7,256 nucleotides of DNA from an uncultured Clostridia bacterium (GCA_937901145.1 CALCHE010000247.1:1-7256); one strand, 5' to 3'; shown: positions 1 through 5,959, counted from the first letter of the stretch. Notes: generated by a model from the letters alone, not told the origin. Translations and numbers: made by a program.

Positions 1-2
1 CC

Positions 3-278
3 TATGATGACCTTAAAAACGGCACAGAGGGTCAATACAGAATCAAGCTTGCCCATATTTATAAGGAGGGCCGTAAAAGCCCCGAATACAGCGCCGAGGC
101 TGACACCGGCTACTGCGGAAATGTTGTTCTCCCTGACGACACAATCGTTGCCTGCAGCTACGGTAAATTCCGCACTGAGGACAAAACTGCAGACGGCAAG
201 GACTACAGGACAAGCATATGCTCAAAGAGGGTAAATCTTAAGGATACGGACAGGATAGTTGAAATGTTTTACAGATAA
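3..278 (+). CDS. Sialidase-like (BNR/Asp-box) protein, C-terminal end only
   Basis: This is the last 91 codons of a gene that enters from the left; no start lies in the window. The real frame begins at base 3 and ends with TAA at 276-278. A different frame opened by ATG at base 4 is a shadow. The residues GYCGNVVLPDDTIVACSYGK (about 37-56 of the fragment) followed by TSICSKRVNL resemble the last blade of six-bladed beta-propeller sialidases, where a 'GNVVLPDGTIVATTYGK'-like strand precedes an 'S-R/K-V' strand. Such enzymes release sialic acid or act on related sugars, often outside the cell; catalytic residues and any signal peptide would lie upstream and cannot be checked. The stop codon sits exactly at the edge of the inverted-repeat element. 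The family call is from memory of motifs; another beta-propeller glycosidase is possible. Confidence 0.6.
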   Translation, partial: YDDLKNGTEGQYRIKLAHIYKEGRKSPEYSAEADTGYCGNVVLPDDTIVACSYGKFRTEDKTADGKDYRTSICSKRVNLKDTDRIVEMFYR

Positions 279-593
279 AAAATAAAGCACCGAAAGGGCG
301 GCACTCCGCAAGGAAGTTGTGGTTTTTATCGACTCTTTTTCGCTTAAACATTATGAAAAACCACCGAAATACGCCAGTATTCCGGTGGTTTTGTCATTTC
401 CTTTAATTCGAAAAATAGTTCGAGAAAAACTGCTTTGCACCTTAAAATCGTGATATTTTTAATGCAGAACAAGGCAAAAAGCACAGAAATCCTGACGGAT
501 TTCGAGCATTTTTAACGCCGTTATGCGTAAAAACAGCTGATTTTAAGGCATAACTTCCTTACGGAGTGTCGCCCAAATCGGTGCTTTATTTTT
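278..593. repeat. 316-bp element with 41/42-bp terminal inverted repeats (MITE-like)
   Basis: The left arm (278-318) and the right arm (552-593) are inverted copies: 37 positions agree, with one 1-base gap and a few substitutions, starting AAAAATAAAGCACCGA at the outer ends. A second, inner inverted pair (CCTTAAAATC at 440-449 and its complement at 539-548) and two hairpins (357-392; 486-503, stem GAAATCC) lie inside. No reading frame of note is present. The size, the terminal repeats and the position between convergent genes fit a non-autonomous miniature transposable element or a large REP-like palindrome. I see no convincing target-site duplication at the edges. Transcripts from either side could fold the whole element into a long hairpin. 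Confidence 0.7.
357..392. terminator. Bidirectional factor-independent terminator
   Basis: A 16-bp stem with one mismatch (357-372 against 377-392) closes a 4-base loop, GCCA. The arms begin AAAACCACCG and end CGGTGGTTTT, so both strands carry a run of T after the GC-rich stem. It sits between the convergent sialidase-like gene and the XRE regulator and can stop transcription from both sides. Confidence 0.75.
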
Positions 594-638
594 ATGTTTA
601 CAATTCAGAACAGTGACAAACTTACAAACGGAATTTTT

Positions 639-1301
639 CTATCTCTTTTTGTAAATAACCAACTCCGGATTTTCACCGTTTTCTTCATAAGTGCAAACGA
701 GTAAAAAATCCATATTAGCGGCAATACCGAAACAACGGTCACCACCGAATTCACATTCAAGCTGACTGCCAAGATAAGTAGCATTATCATCAAGAAATTT
801 TACTGTCTGTCCGTTTGGAAGACGATAATCAAGATTCACGAAGCTGCCGGGCAAAACATTAAGGTTTTCCACCTTCGGTAAGCCTTCAATATTAAGCAAG
901 GTATTAATCTCGTGTATAAGCTGTCCCTTGAACTCTTCAAATCTTTCTTTTCCGCCAAGCTCCCTATATTTTTCAAAAAAATCAAGGGTGTATTCGCCAT
1001 TGGCATAGCACCACTCGCAGTATTCCTCATTAAAAGAGCCGTCCTTTTCGTGACTTATATTACTGTCATCAACAGTCATACCGCAGCACTCACAAACAAG
1101 CTGTCTCGGTGAACCAAGCAAAGTATTGATCGAGACATCAAAGAGTTTTGAGAGCAGTTTTAAAGTTTCGGTGTTCGGAACAGTTTCTCCTGTTTCCCAG
1201 CGGGAAACTGCCTGACGGGTTACAAATACTTTTTCTGCAAGTTCTTCTTGTGACAGACCTGTTTTTGTTCTCAGTTCAAGAATAATATCTTTTGTTCCCA
1301 T
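639..1301 (-). CDS. XRE-family transcriptional regulator with zinc-ribbon domain
   Basis: A 220-residue protein. Residues 5-62 form a Cro/C1-type helix-turn-helix: TGLSQEELAEKVFVTRQAVS is the turn and recognition helix, followed by WETGETVPN and a third/fourth helix ending in the usual 'LFDVSINTLL'. Residues 70-98 hold a likely zinc ribbon with C70-x-C72-C73 and C95-x-x-C98. The C-terminal part (about 150-220) ends in DFLLVCTYEENGENPELVIYKKR-like strands seen in related Firmicutes proteins and may be a sensor; its ligand is unknown to me. The start ATG at 1301 is supported by GAGGTG eight bases upstream and by a near-consensus promoter. Single-gene transcription is likely. Its target is not evident; nothing divergent lies next to it, so regulation of itself is the simplest guess. 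Confidence 0.85.
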   Translation of the reverse strand: MGTKDIILELRTKTGLSQEELAEKVFVTRQAVSRWETGETVPNTETLKLLSKLFDVSINTLLGSPRQLVCECCGMTVDDSNISHEKDGSFNEEYCEWCYANGEYTLDFFEKYRELGGKERFEEFKGQLIHEINTLLNIEGLPKVENLNVLPGSFVNLDYRLPNGQTVKFLDDNATYLGSQLECEFGGDRCFGIAANMDFLLVCTYEENGENPELVIYKKR

Positions 1302-1321
1302 AGAATTATCACCTCGATGTT

Positions 1322-1350
1322 ATTATAATACGAGTCGATAAGTTTTACAA
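1322..1350 (-). promoter_or_regulatory. Sigma-A-type promoter of the XRE regulator
   Basis: On the minus strand TTGTAA (1345-1350) is followed by exactly 17 bases and TATAAT (1322-1327). Transcription would begin near 1315, directly in front of the GAGGTG ribosome site. A 10-bp perfect palindrome, TATTATAATA, overlaps the -10 box and could be a repressor contact, but this may be chance in AT-rich DNA. Confidence 0.75.
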
Positions 1351-1411
1351 GCAACCCGCTGTTGCTACAAAACTGACAGAAAATTACAACCGAGTGAAAG
1401 TCAATCCGTTT

Positions 1412-1443
1412 GCCCGAAGGGCGACAATCAAGGCAAAGCCTTG
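1412..1443. repeat. Pair of short hairpins in intergenic DNA
   Basis: Two adjacent small hairpins occur: GCCC-GAA-GGGC (1412-1422) and CAAGGC-AAA-GCCTTG (1429-1443). Both have three-base loops, and the loops and spacing look like modules of an interspersed intergenic repeat rather than protein-coding sequence. No function is assigned. Confidence 0.45.
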
Positions 1444-1461
1444 CAAAAAACTTATTCACTA

Positions 1462-1538
1462 TTACTTCTTACTTATTACTTTCCAAAGCACCAAGGAATT
1501 TTTGAGGTAAGAGTGAAGAGGTAATAGGTAAGAAGTAA
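1462..1538. repeat. Imperfect inverted repeat of TTACTTCTTAC type
   Basis: ATTACTTCTTACTTATTAC (1461-1479) is mirrored by GTAATAGGTAAGAAGTAA (1521-1538), agreeing at 17 of 18 paired positions. Flanking sequence repeats the same short words (TTCACTATTAC on the left, GTAAGAGTGAAGAGG on the right). Such low-complexity arms are common in hypervariable intergenic repeats of Firmicutes. The 41-bp centre encodes nothing I recognise. Confidence 0.55.
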
Positions 1539-1566
1539 GCCCCAAGAACTTTCGTCCTTGGGGCTT
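1537..1566. terminator. GC-rich hairpin, weak terminator candidate
   Basis: AAGCCCCAAG (1537-1546) pairs perfectly with CTTGGGGCTT (1557-1566) around a 10-base loop. There is no long T run on either side, so termination would be weak. It begins inside the right arm of the preceding inverted repeat, which suggests the two belong to one repeat element. Confidence 0.45.
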
Positions 1567-1795
1567 TGGAGGTACATCGCATTTTTGAACCGATTTATTT
1601 TTTTCGCCTTTTCTTGTTCATTTTACCGCAATTTGAGGAAACTTTTCTTCCTTCAATCTTCACATTATATTATTCTTTTTTTCCAAGTATTACATATTCT
1701 CTGATGCATAAAAGCAAATAGATACTATTGCATATAAATACCATAACCGCAATAACAGCTATTCATTCTGTGCAATACGGCAACAGATAAAACAG
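1567..1795. other. Intergenic stretch without a supported gene
   Basis: No reading frame here has a start with a ribosome site. The notable part is 1734-1759, which matches 25 of 26 bases of a membrane-segment coding stretch of pntB (2695-2720) in the same orientation. In that frame on the minus strand a stretch of about 30 hydrophobic codons is open but lacks a start, so I do not call it a gene. Confidence 0.5.
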
Positions 1796-1830
1796 AAAAC
1801 GGCGACTGCTTTATATAAACAGCCGCCGTT
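1787..1830 (-). terminator. Terminator of the lrp-pnt operon
   Basis: Reading the minus strand, an 11-bp stem with one G-T pair (1798-1808 against 1820-1830) follows the pntB stop by 14 bases. The loop is a self-complementary TTTATATAAA stretch, and the stem is followed by TTTTCTGTTTT. This fits factor-independent termination after pntB. Confidence 0.75.
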
Positions 1831-1844
1831 GTTTTTATTGATTT

Positions 1845-3212
1845 TTATACTGATGCTGTAAGCTGCGCAACTGTTTCCTTTGCATCACCGAGCATCATAA
1901 TTGTGCCTTCACTCTCATAAAGAGGATTGGGAACACCTGCATAACCCGGCTTTGTGTCAAAGTTACAGATAATTACATTCTTTGCATCGGCTACATTCAG
2001 AACAGGCATTCCGTAAATCGGTGTGCCTTCGGCTGTGTTTGCGGCAGGATTGATTACATCGTTTGCACCGACGATAATCGCTGCATCACAATCCTTGAAT
2101 TCACCGTTAATAGCATCCATTTCGTAAAGCTTGTCATAAGGAACGTCAACCTCACAGAGAAGAACGTTCATATGACCGGGCATACGGCCTGCAACGGGAT
2201 GAATGGCAAACTTAACCTCTGCACCCTTTCCTTCAAGCTTGTCTGCAAGTGCCTTTACTGCGCTCTGTGCCTGAGCAAGTGCCATACCGTAGCCGGGAAC
2301 AATAATAACCTTCTTTGCTGAAGAAAGAATATCTTCGACAGTAATTTCTTTTTCCTTTTCCTCCTCAGGCGCGGCAACAGCTTCGACAGTCTCTTTAATC
2401 TCTGCCTTAGGCTTGGATGATTTTTTAGATGCGCTTCCGAGAAGAATGCTGATAAGACTTCTGTTCATAGCCTTACACATTATCTGTGTCAGAAGAAGAC
2501 CTGATGCACCGACAACACCGCCGATAGCAACCAGCAAGGGATCGCCGACAGCAATACCTGCAATACCGCCTGCAACACCGCTTAGTGAATTAAGAAGAGA
2601 AATGGTGATAGGCATATCTGCACCGCCGACACGGATTGCAAAAGCAACACCGAAGAATGCAGAGAGAAGAGAATTGAGAATAATATTATCAGGAATAAAT
2701 ACCATAACCGCAAAAACAGCAATAAGTGTAACAGCAGTTATAAGTGAATGAGCCTTCCATACAACCGGCTTCTGAGGAAGAAGCTTATGAAGCTTACCTG
2801 CAGCAACAAGACTTCCCGTAAAGGTTACCCAGCCTACAAAAAGAGCAACAGCACCCGCATATACGGCAAACTTGTCTGAAGATGACTGCTGAACGGTAAG
2901 AATTGCCACAAGAGCACTTGCAAGCCCTCCGAGACCGTTCAGAAGAGCAACAGCCTGGGGCATCTCAATCATTTTGACCTTGTATGCACCGATTATTCCG
3001 ACTACGGAACCGACAGCGATACCGAGCCAAGCCTGCCAGGCAGTAAGAATCTGATTGTCATAAAGAACAACGGCAATAGCAAATAAAGTAAATACAGCAG
3101 AAAGCGTATTACCTGCTTTAGCTGATTTAACCTTACTCATCATACTGATACCGATAAGAACGCCGAGAACAATTACGGCGCTGATAATGTAATAAACAGT
3201 TGAAGGAATCAT
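1845..3212 (-). CDS. pntB: NAD(P) transhydrogenase subunit beta
   Basis: A 455-residue protein (E. coli PntB is 462). Residues 5-250 hold eight or nine membrane segments (domain II, the proton path). Residues 258-290 are a charged linker, and 291-455 are the nucleotide-binding domain III with PGYGMALAQAQ (306-316), HPVAGRMPGHMNVLLCEVDV (338-357), VGANDVINPAA and GYAGVPNPL. With PntA1 and PntA2 it forms the membrane enzyme that couples hydride transfer between NAD(H) and NADP(H) to proton movement. The loop before GYAG, which in E. coli reads FKRSMNTGYAG, is CNFDTKPGYAG here (N417-F418-D419 in place of K-R-S), so the usual 2'-phosphate contacts are missing. E. coli His91 appears to align with Asn92. 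The start has AAGGAGG eight bases upstream, and the pntA2 stop TAA directly touches the ATG, implying coupled translation. Confidence 0.93.
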   Translation of the reverse strand: MIPSTVYYIISAVIVLGVLIGISMMSKVKSAKAGNTLSAVFTLFAIAVVLYDNQILTAWQAWLGIAVGSVVGIIGAYKVKMIEMPQAVALLNGLGGLASALVAILTVQQSSSDKFAVYAGAVALFVGWVTFTGSLVAAGKLHKLLPQKPVVWKAHSLITAVTLIAVFAVMVFIPDNIILNSLLSAFFGVAFAIRVGGADMPITISLLNSLSGVAGGIAGIAVGDPLLVAIGGVVGASGLLLTQIMCKAMNRSLISILLGSASKKSSKPKAEIKETVEAVAAPEEEKEKEITVEDILSSAKKVIIVPGYGMALAQAQSAVKALADKLEGKGAEVKFAIHPVAGRMPGHMNVLLCEVDVPYDKLYEMDAINGEFKDCDAAIIVGANDVINPAANTAEGTPIYGMPVLNVADAKNVIICNFDTKPGYAGVPNPLYESEGTIMMLGDAKETVAQLTASV

Positions 3213-3509
3213 TTATTTATCCTCCTTCTTTTTAAACATTTTCAGCATTCTTCCCGTAACGGAAAAACCACCGGCTACATTAACCATAGCAAAAGCAACG
3301 GCGGCAATACCGACAATCACACTGATTACGGGAACTTTTTCTTTAAGAGCAACAGCAAGCACCGTAAGAGCTCCGAGAACTGTTATACCCGACAAGGCAT
3401 TCATACCTGACATAAGAGGTGTATGAAGCAAGGTGGGAACCTTGTTGATTATAAAATAGCCAACAACAGCCGCTATAACGAAAATAAGAATCAATAACCA
3501 TCCAGGCAT
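3213..3509 (-). CDS. pntA2: NAD(P) transhydrogenase alpha subunit, membrane part
   Basis: A 98-residue membrane protein corresponding to the C-terminal membrane domain of E. coli PntA, here encoded separately as in Rhodospirillum. Hydrophobic segments span about 2-22, 38-56 and 60-80. The family signature KVPTLLHTPLMSGMNALSGI (23-42) includes His29, and NVAGGFSVTGRMLKMF (77-92) closes the domain. An upstream in-frame ATG at 3527 would add six residues, but its codons (ATGGAAGGAGAA) are themselves the ribosome site AAGGAG, which sits eight bases before the ATG at 3509, so I choose 3509. The last codons (AAG AAG GAG GAT) form the ribosome site of pntB. It lies 88 bases downstream of pntA1, separated by a strong hairpin. 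Confidence 0.92.
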   Translation of the reverse strand: MPGWLLILIFVIAAVVGYFIINKVPTLLHTPLMSGMNALSGITVLGALTVLAVALKEKVPVISVIVGIAAVAFAMVNVAGGFSVTGRMLKMFKKKEDK

Positions 3510-3533
3510 TGAAATTTCTCCTTCCATTTACAT

Positions 3534-3564
3534 AAGGTGCTGTAAAACCGCTTTACAGCACCTT
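3534..3564 (-). other. Intercistronic hairpin between pntA1 and pntA2
   Basis: A perfect 13-bp stem (AAGGTGCTGTAAA at 3534-3546, its complement at 3552-3564) closes a 5-base loop. On the transcribed strand it is followed by ATGTAAATGG rather than a T run, so it is not a standard terminator. It ends about 15 bases before the pntA2 ribosome site and may protect or process the mRNA, or tune the ratio of the soluble to the membrane subunits. Confidence 0.65.
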
Positions 3565-3597
3565 TATGATAAAATTTTGAATTTATGCGCAAAAAGC

Positions 3598-4755
3598 TTA
3601 TGCGCCCATTGCCTCAAGAGCACCCTTATGAACTATCTTACCGTCGATTGTAGTCATAATTCCCTTTACGATTTCATCGCTCATATCAAGGCTGATAGCT
3701 CCGTCCTTAGTGAGATATTTAACAAGATTGTAAATATTATGTGAGAACATCCAGGTTGAGCTTGTGGGAAGAAGGCCGGGAATATTCTTGATACCCTCGA
3801 TTGTAACCTTATGCTTTATTGCTGTTTCGCCCGGAGTTGTGATAGCACAGTTACCGCCCTGATCAATAGAAATGTCAACAATAACAGAACCGGGCTTCAT
3901 TGTCTTAACAATTTCTTCGGTAAGAATTATGGGAGCCAGCTTGCTGGGAACGAGTGCAGAACAGAATACGATATCCATATCCTTGATTGTATCCTTGAGA
4001 GCATCTCTTTCAATCTTAAGCCATTCTTCACTGAGAGCATTTGCATAACCGCCCTCACCTACTGCAACCTCAGCGGGAACACCTGTATCAACAATCTTTG
4101 CACCGAGGCTCATTGCCTGCTCTGCAGCTGCAGGACGGATGTCTGCTGCATATGTAACTGCGCCGAGTCTCTTTGCAGTTGCAAGAGCCTGAAGACCTGC
4201 GACGCCTGTACCGATAACAAGTGCATTACAGGGCTTAACCATACCTACTGCGCAGAAAAGCTGAGGCATAAATTTTGCAAGATCATTAGCAGCCATAAGA
4301 ATACCCTTATAGCCTGCACATGTGCTCATTGATGTAAGAGCATCAAGATTCTGTGCTCTGGAAATACGGGGAACACCGTCAAGAGTCAGAGCAATAACAC
4401 CCTTTGCAGCAAGATTTTTAACCATTTCGTGATTAACAGGTGAAGCGGGATGAATAAAGGTAATAAGATACTGACCTGCATGCATCATATCGACCTCATG
4501 AATACCCTTTGCAGTATTGAACTGAGGCTCCTTAACCTTAAGAATAATGTCTGCCTTTGCATAAAGCTCAGCAACATCAGCAATCATTGTTGCCCCGGCT
4601 GCAGCATATTCTTCATCGCTGAAAAATGCGCCTTCGCCCGCTGTGTTTTCAACCAAAACCTCAAAGCCGTCAGCCTTAAGCTTTGCCACTGTTTCAGGAA
4701 TAGCAGATACTCTGCCCTCTCCGTGCATAATCTCCTTAGGAATACCGATAATCAT
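3598..4755 (-). CDS. pntA1: NAD(P) transhydrogenase alpha subunit, NAD-binding part
   Basis: A 385-residue soluble protein, the NAD(H)-binding domain I. The N-terminal half starts MIIGIPKEI and holds VPRISRAQNLDALTSM (128-143), whose R130, Q135 and D138 match residues that contact the nicotinamide in transhydrogenases. The Rossmann fold has GTGVAG (182-187) and the ribose-binding acid D205 in ADIRP, which fits NAD rather than NADP; DISIDQGGN (294-302) follows. The family shares its fold with alanine dehydrogenase, and K75 (KVKEP) and H102 (FIHPA) sit where that enzyme binds pyruvate. The SRAQ signature and the neighbouring pntA2 and pntB argue for transhydrogenase. An in-frame TTG at 4764 lies only a few bases from AAAGGG, whereas ATG 4755 is ten bases away, so 4755 is preferred. 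The gap to lrp is 43 bases. Confidence 0.92.
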   Translation of the reverse strand: MIIGIPKEIMHGEGRVSAIPETVAKLKADGFEVLVENTAGEGAFFSDEEYAAAGATMIADVAELYAKADIILKVKEPQFNTAKGIHEVDMMHAGQYLITFIHPASPVNHEMVKNLAAKGVIALTLDGVPRISRAQNLDALTSMSTCAGYKGILMAANDLAKFMPQLFCAVGMVKPCNALVIGTGVAGLQALATAKRLGAVTYAADIRPAAAEQAMSLGAKIVDTGVPAEVAVGEGGYANALSEEWLKIERDALKDTIKDMDIVFCSALVPSKLAPIILTEEIVKTMKPGSVIVDISIDQGGNCAITTPGETAIKHKVTIEGIKNIPGLLPTSSTWMFSHNIYNLVKYLTKDGAISLDMSDEIVKGIMTTIDGKIVHKGALEAMGA

Positions 4756-4798
4756 AATTTTCAAACCCTTTCTTCATATTTATTTTTATATCAATCTG

Positions 4799-5266
4799 TC
4801 ACTCGGACAGATTTTGTACCATATCAGGAAGCATACAAGTCTCGTTTTTGTTTGCAGACAACACAACAGAGGTTCTTGTCAGTGATACACCGTCAATAGA
4901 TTTTATATAATTGAGAATATCCTCCAGACACTGTGTATTCTTTGTAATAGCTTTCAAAATAAAATCAAAATCCCCTGCAATATAATAGCACTCGGATATC
5001 GAATTATGAGCATTGACAAGCTCAACAAAATTCTCGTAATATTTGGGATGCTCAAGACGTACACTGATGAAAGCCATAAGCTCACCACCGAGCGCCTGCT
5101 GATCCAATACTATTGTATATTGCTTGATAAGTCCTGATGCTTCAAATTTTTTAATTCTTTCTATTACCGCTGAGGTCGAAAGATTAATCTTTGCTCCGAT
5201 GTTAGTTGCATTTTCCCGGGCATTTTCTTTCAGACACGTTAAAATCTCGTAATCAGTTATATCCAT
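4799..5266 (-). CDS. Lrp/AsnC family transcriptional regulator
   Basis: A 155-residue protein of normal family length. Residues 4-55 form the N-terminal helix-turn-helix (ATNIGAKINLSTSAVIERIK, 20-39; then FEASGLIKQYTIVLD). Residues 62-140 are the effector-binding alpha/beta domain with ISVRLEHP, ECYYIAGDFDFILKA (92-106) and SLTRTSVVLS. Members form dimers or octamers that wrap DNA and respond to amino acids. It is the first gene of the operon and lies 43 bases before pntA1. By analogy with Lrp-type regulators beside alanine dehydrogenase genes (AldR in mycobacteria), it most likely controls the transhydrogenase operon and itself. The ATG at 5266 has AGGTGG six bases upstream. The 15-residue tail after 140 is not conserved in my recollection of the family. 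Confidence 0.9.
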   Translation of the reverse strand: MDITDYEILTCLKENARENATNIGAKINLSTSAVIERIKKFEASGLIKQYTIVLDQQALGGELMAFISVRLEHPKYYENFVELVNAHNSISECYYIAGDFDFILKAITKNTQCLEDILNYIKSIDGVSLTRTSVVLSANKNETCMLPDMVQNLSE

Positions 5267-5289
5267 TTTTAACCACCTTTTCTGGTTTA

Positions 5290-5318
5290 ATTATATATCA
5301 AGCGAATAAAAAAGTAAA
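5290..5318 (-). promoter_or_regulatory. Promoter of the lrp-pnt operon
   Basis: On the minus strand TTTACT (5313-5318, 4 of 6 consensus) is followed by 17 bases and a perfect TATAAT (5290-5295). It starts transcription just before the AGGTGG ribosome site of the lrp gene. No comparable promoter was noticed in the 43-base gap before pntA1, so the four genes are probably one unit. Confidence 0.6.
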
Positions 5319-5360
5319 TATCTTAAAAAAATAAATAAATTATTCGGTTTTTGTATGTTT

Positions 5361-5380
5361 TTACGAAAATATTTTCGAAA
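5361..5380. promoter_or_regulatory. Near-perfect palindrome, candidate Lrp operator
   Basis: TTACGAAAATATTTTCGAAA has a perfect 14-base core, CGAAAATATTTTCG (5364-5377), and one mismatch per arm outside it. It lies about 43 bases upstream of the lrp -35 box. AT-rich palindromes of about 15 bases are typical targets of Lrp/AsnC proteins, so self-regulation is plausible; no binding evidence exists here. Confidence 0.4.
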
Positions 5381-5465
5381 GACGATTGTTCAAAATACTC
5401 GTACAGTAATTATTTTGGTTTAAGGTAACAACGGTAATTTGAATGACATCCCAAATCTGAACTAA

Positions 5466-5556
5466 TGCGGTTCGATTGAGGTGTCTTTTACTTTTTATAA
5501 CCCCAGCAAGAAAGAGGCTTTGTGCCACTTTCTTATTTTTTTAAAATCGAACCGCA
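5466..5556. repeat. Inverted repeat enclosing a terminator
   Basis: TGCGGTTCGATT (5466-5477) and its perfect complement AATCGAACCGCA (5545-5556) bracket 67 bases. The enclosed segment contains a plus-strand terminator (5508-5542). The arrangement resembles the end structure of a small mobile or repeated unit, near the junction between the lrp-pnt operon and the accessory region to the right. Confidence 0.55.
5508..5542 (+). terminator. Plus-strand factor-independent terminator
   Basis: AAGAAAGAGG (5508-5517) pairs with CCACTTTCTT (5525-5534), one mismatch, around a 7-base loop and is followed by A and seven T. No plus-strand gene is recognised upstream, so either a short untranslated RNA ends here or the hairpin is a part of the surrounding repeat. 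Confidence 0.5.
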
Positions 5557-5750
5557 CTGCACAAAAAGTGCCAAAATCTGTGATAAAACTAAAAATTCTG
5601 ATAAAACGAACCGAGAGATTTCGATAAAAATGAATCTATTGGTATTATAAAATACTGATAGACTGTTCGATAAATATAATCACTTTTTCATGCTATTTGA
5701 TTGATGAAGAGGGAATGACCTTTCTAAATCATTTGGAGTTCGATTACGAT
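5557..5750. other. AT-rich stretch with no supported gene
   Basis: No frame here combines a start codon with a ribosome site. The plus strand stays open from 5634 to 5789 and the minus strand carries a similar short open stretch, but neither translation is recognisable. The words GATAAAA (5582, 5600, 5623) and GTTCGAT (5665, 5739, also within the inverted repeat) recur without a fixed period. It probably represents decayed sequence beyond the broken parA gene. Confidence 0.4.
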
Positions 5751-5948
5751 TCATTTTATGAGGCCTTTTATCATTATAAAATTATATATACTTTTCCAAC
5801 TTTTCTTTGAATTCCCTTGAGGATCTGTGTCTATCAGCAACACTCTTTTATCCTGCCTCACAAGTCCTGTACCTAAATTAACCGCAGTTGTTGTTTTGCC
5901 AACACCACCTTTTTGATTTGTGATGGCAATTACTTTGCAATTATTCAA
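5751..5948 (-). pseudogene. Truncated ParA/Soj-type partition ATPase
   Basis: Only the front of a ParA protein remains. Residues 5-20 (KVIAITNQKGGVGKTT) are the deviant Walker A motif with the signature lysine K13 and catalytic-loop K18, and 37-46 (LLIDTDPQGN) are the Walker A' region. After residue 46 the similarity stops and 19 unrelated residues lead to TGA, against about 255-275 residues in intact proteins; the break is near position 5810. No later ParA motifs are visible in any frame to the left. Intact ParA proteins move plasmids, ICEs or chromosomes with ParB at parS. The ATG at 5954 touches AGGAGG directly, whereas TTG at 5948 lies seven bases away, so TTG is the likely start. The strong leader upstream suggests the gene was functional before a deletion or insertion cut it. 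Confidence 0.8.
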
Positions 5949-5959
5949 GCACATACCTC

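Noticed and set aside
4..234. ATG-started frame at the left edge
   Set aside because: The overlapping frame starting at base 3 gives a sialidase-like end and runs to 278; the ATG frame has Arg/Thr/Ala-rich nonsense composition.
1271..1459. 62-codon minus-strand frame over the XRE promoter
   Set aside because: It overlaps the promoter, the ribosome site and the start of the XRE gene in another frame, and its own start has no ribosome site.
2413..2751. A 112-codon plus-strand frame inside pntB
   Set aside because: Antisense of the membrane domain of pntB; no ribosome site and no recognisable domain.
3811..4332. A 173-codon open frame on the plus strand inside pntA1
   Set aside because: It is rich in Cys, Asn and Leu, lacks any known motif and mirrors the codons of the well-supported pntA1 gene; an antisense shadow.
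5582..5629. Three GATAAAA words as possible iterons
   Set aside because: Spacing is 18 and 23 bases, units are only seven AT-rich bases, and no replication gene is nearby.
5634..5789. Plus-strand open stretch of about 51 codons overlapping the broken parA end
   Set aside because: No start with a ribosome site at the right distance and no recognisable similarity; likely chance in decayed DNA.
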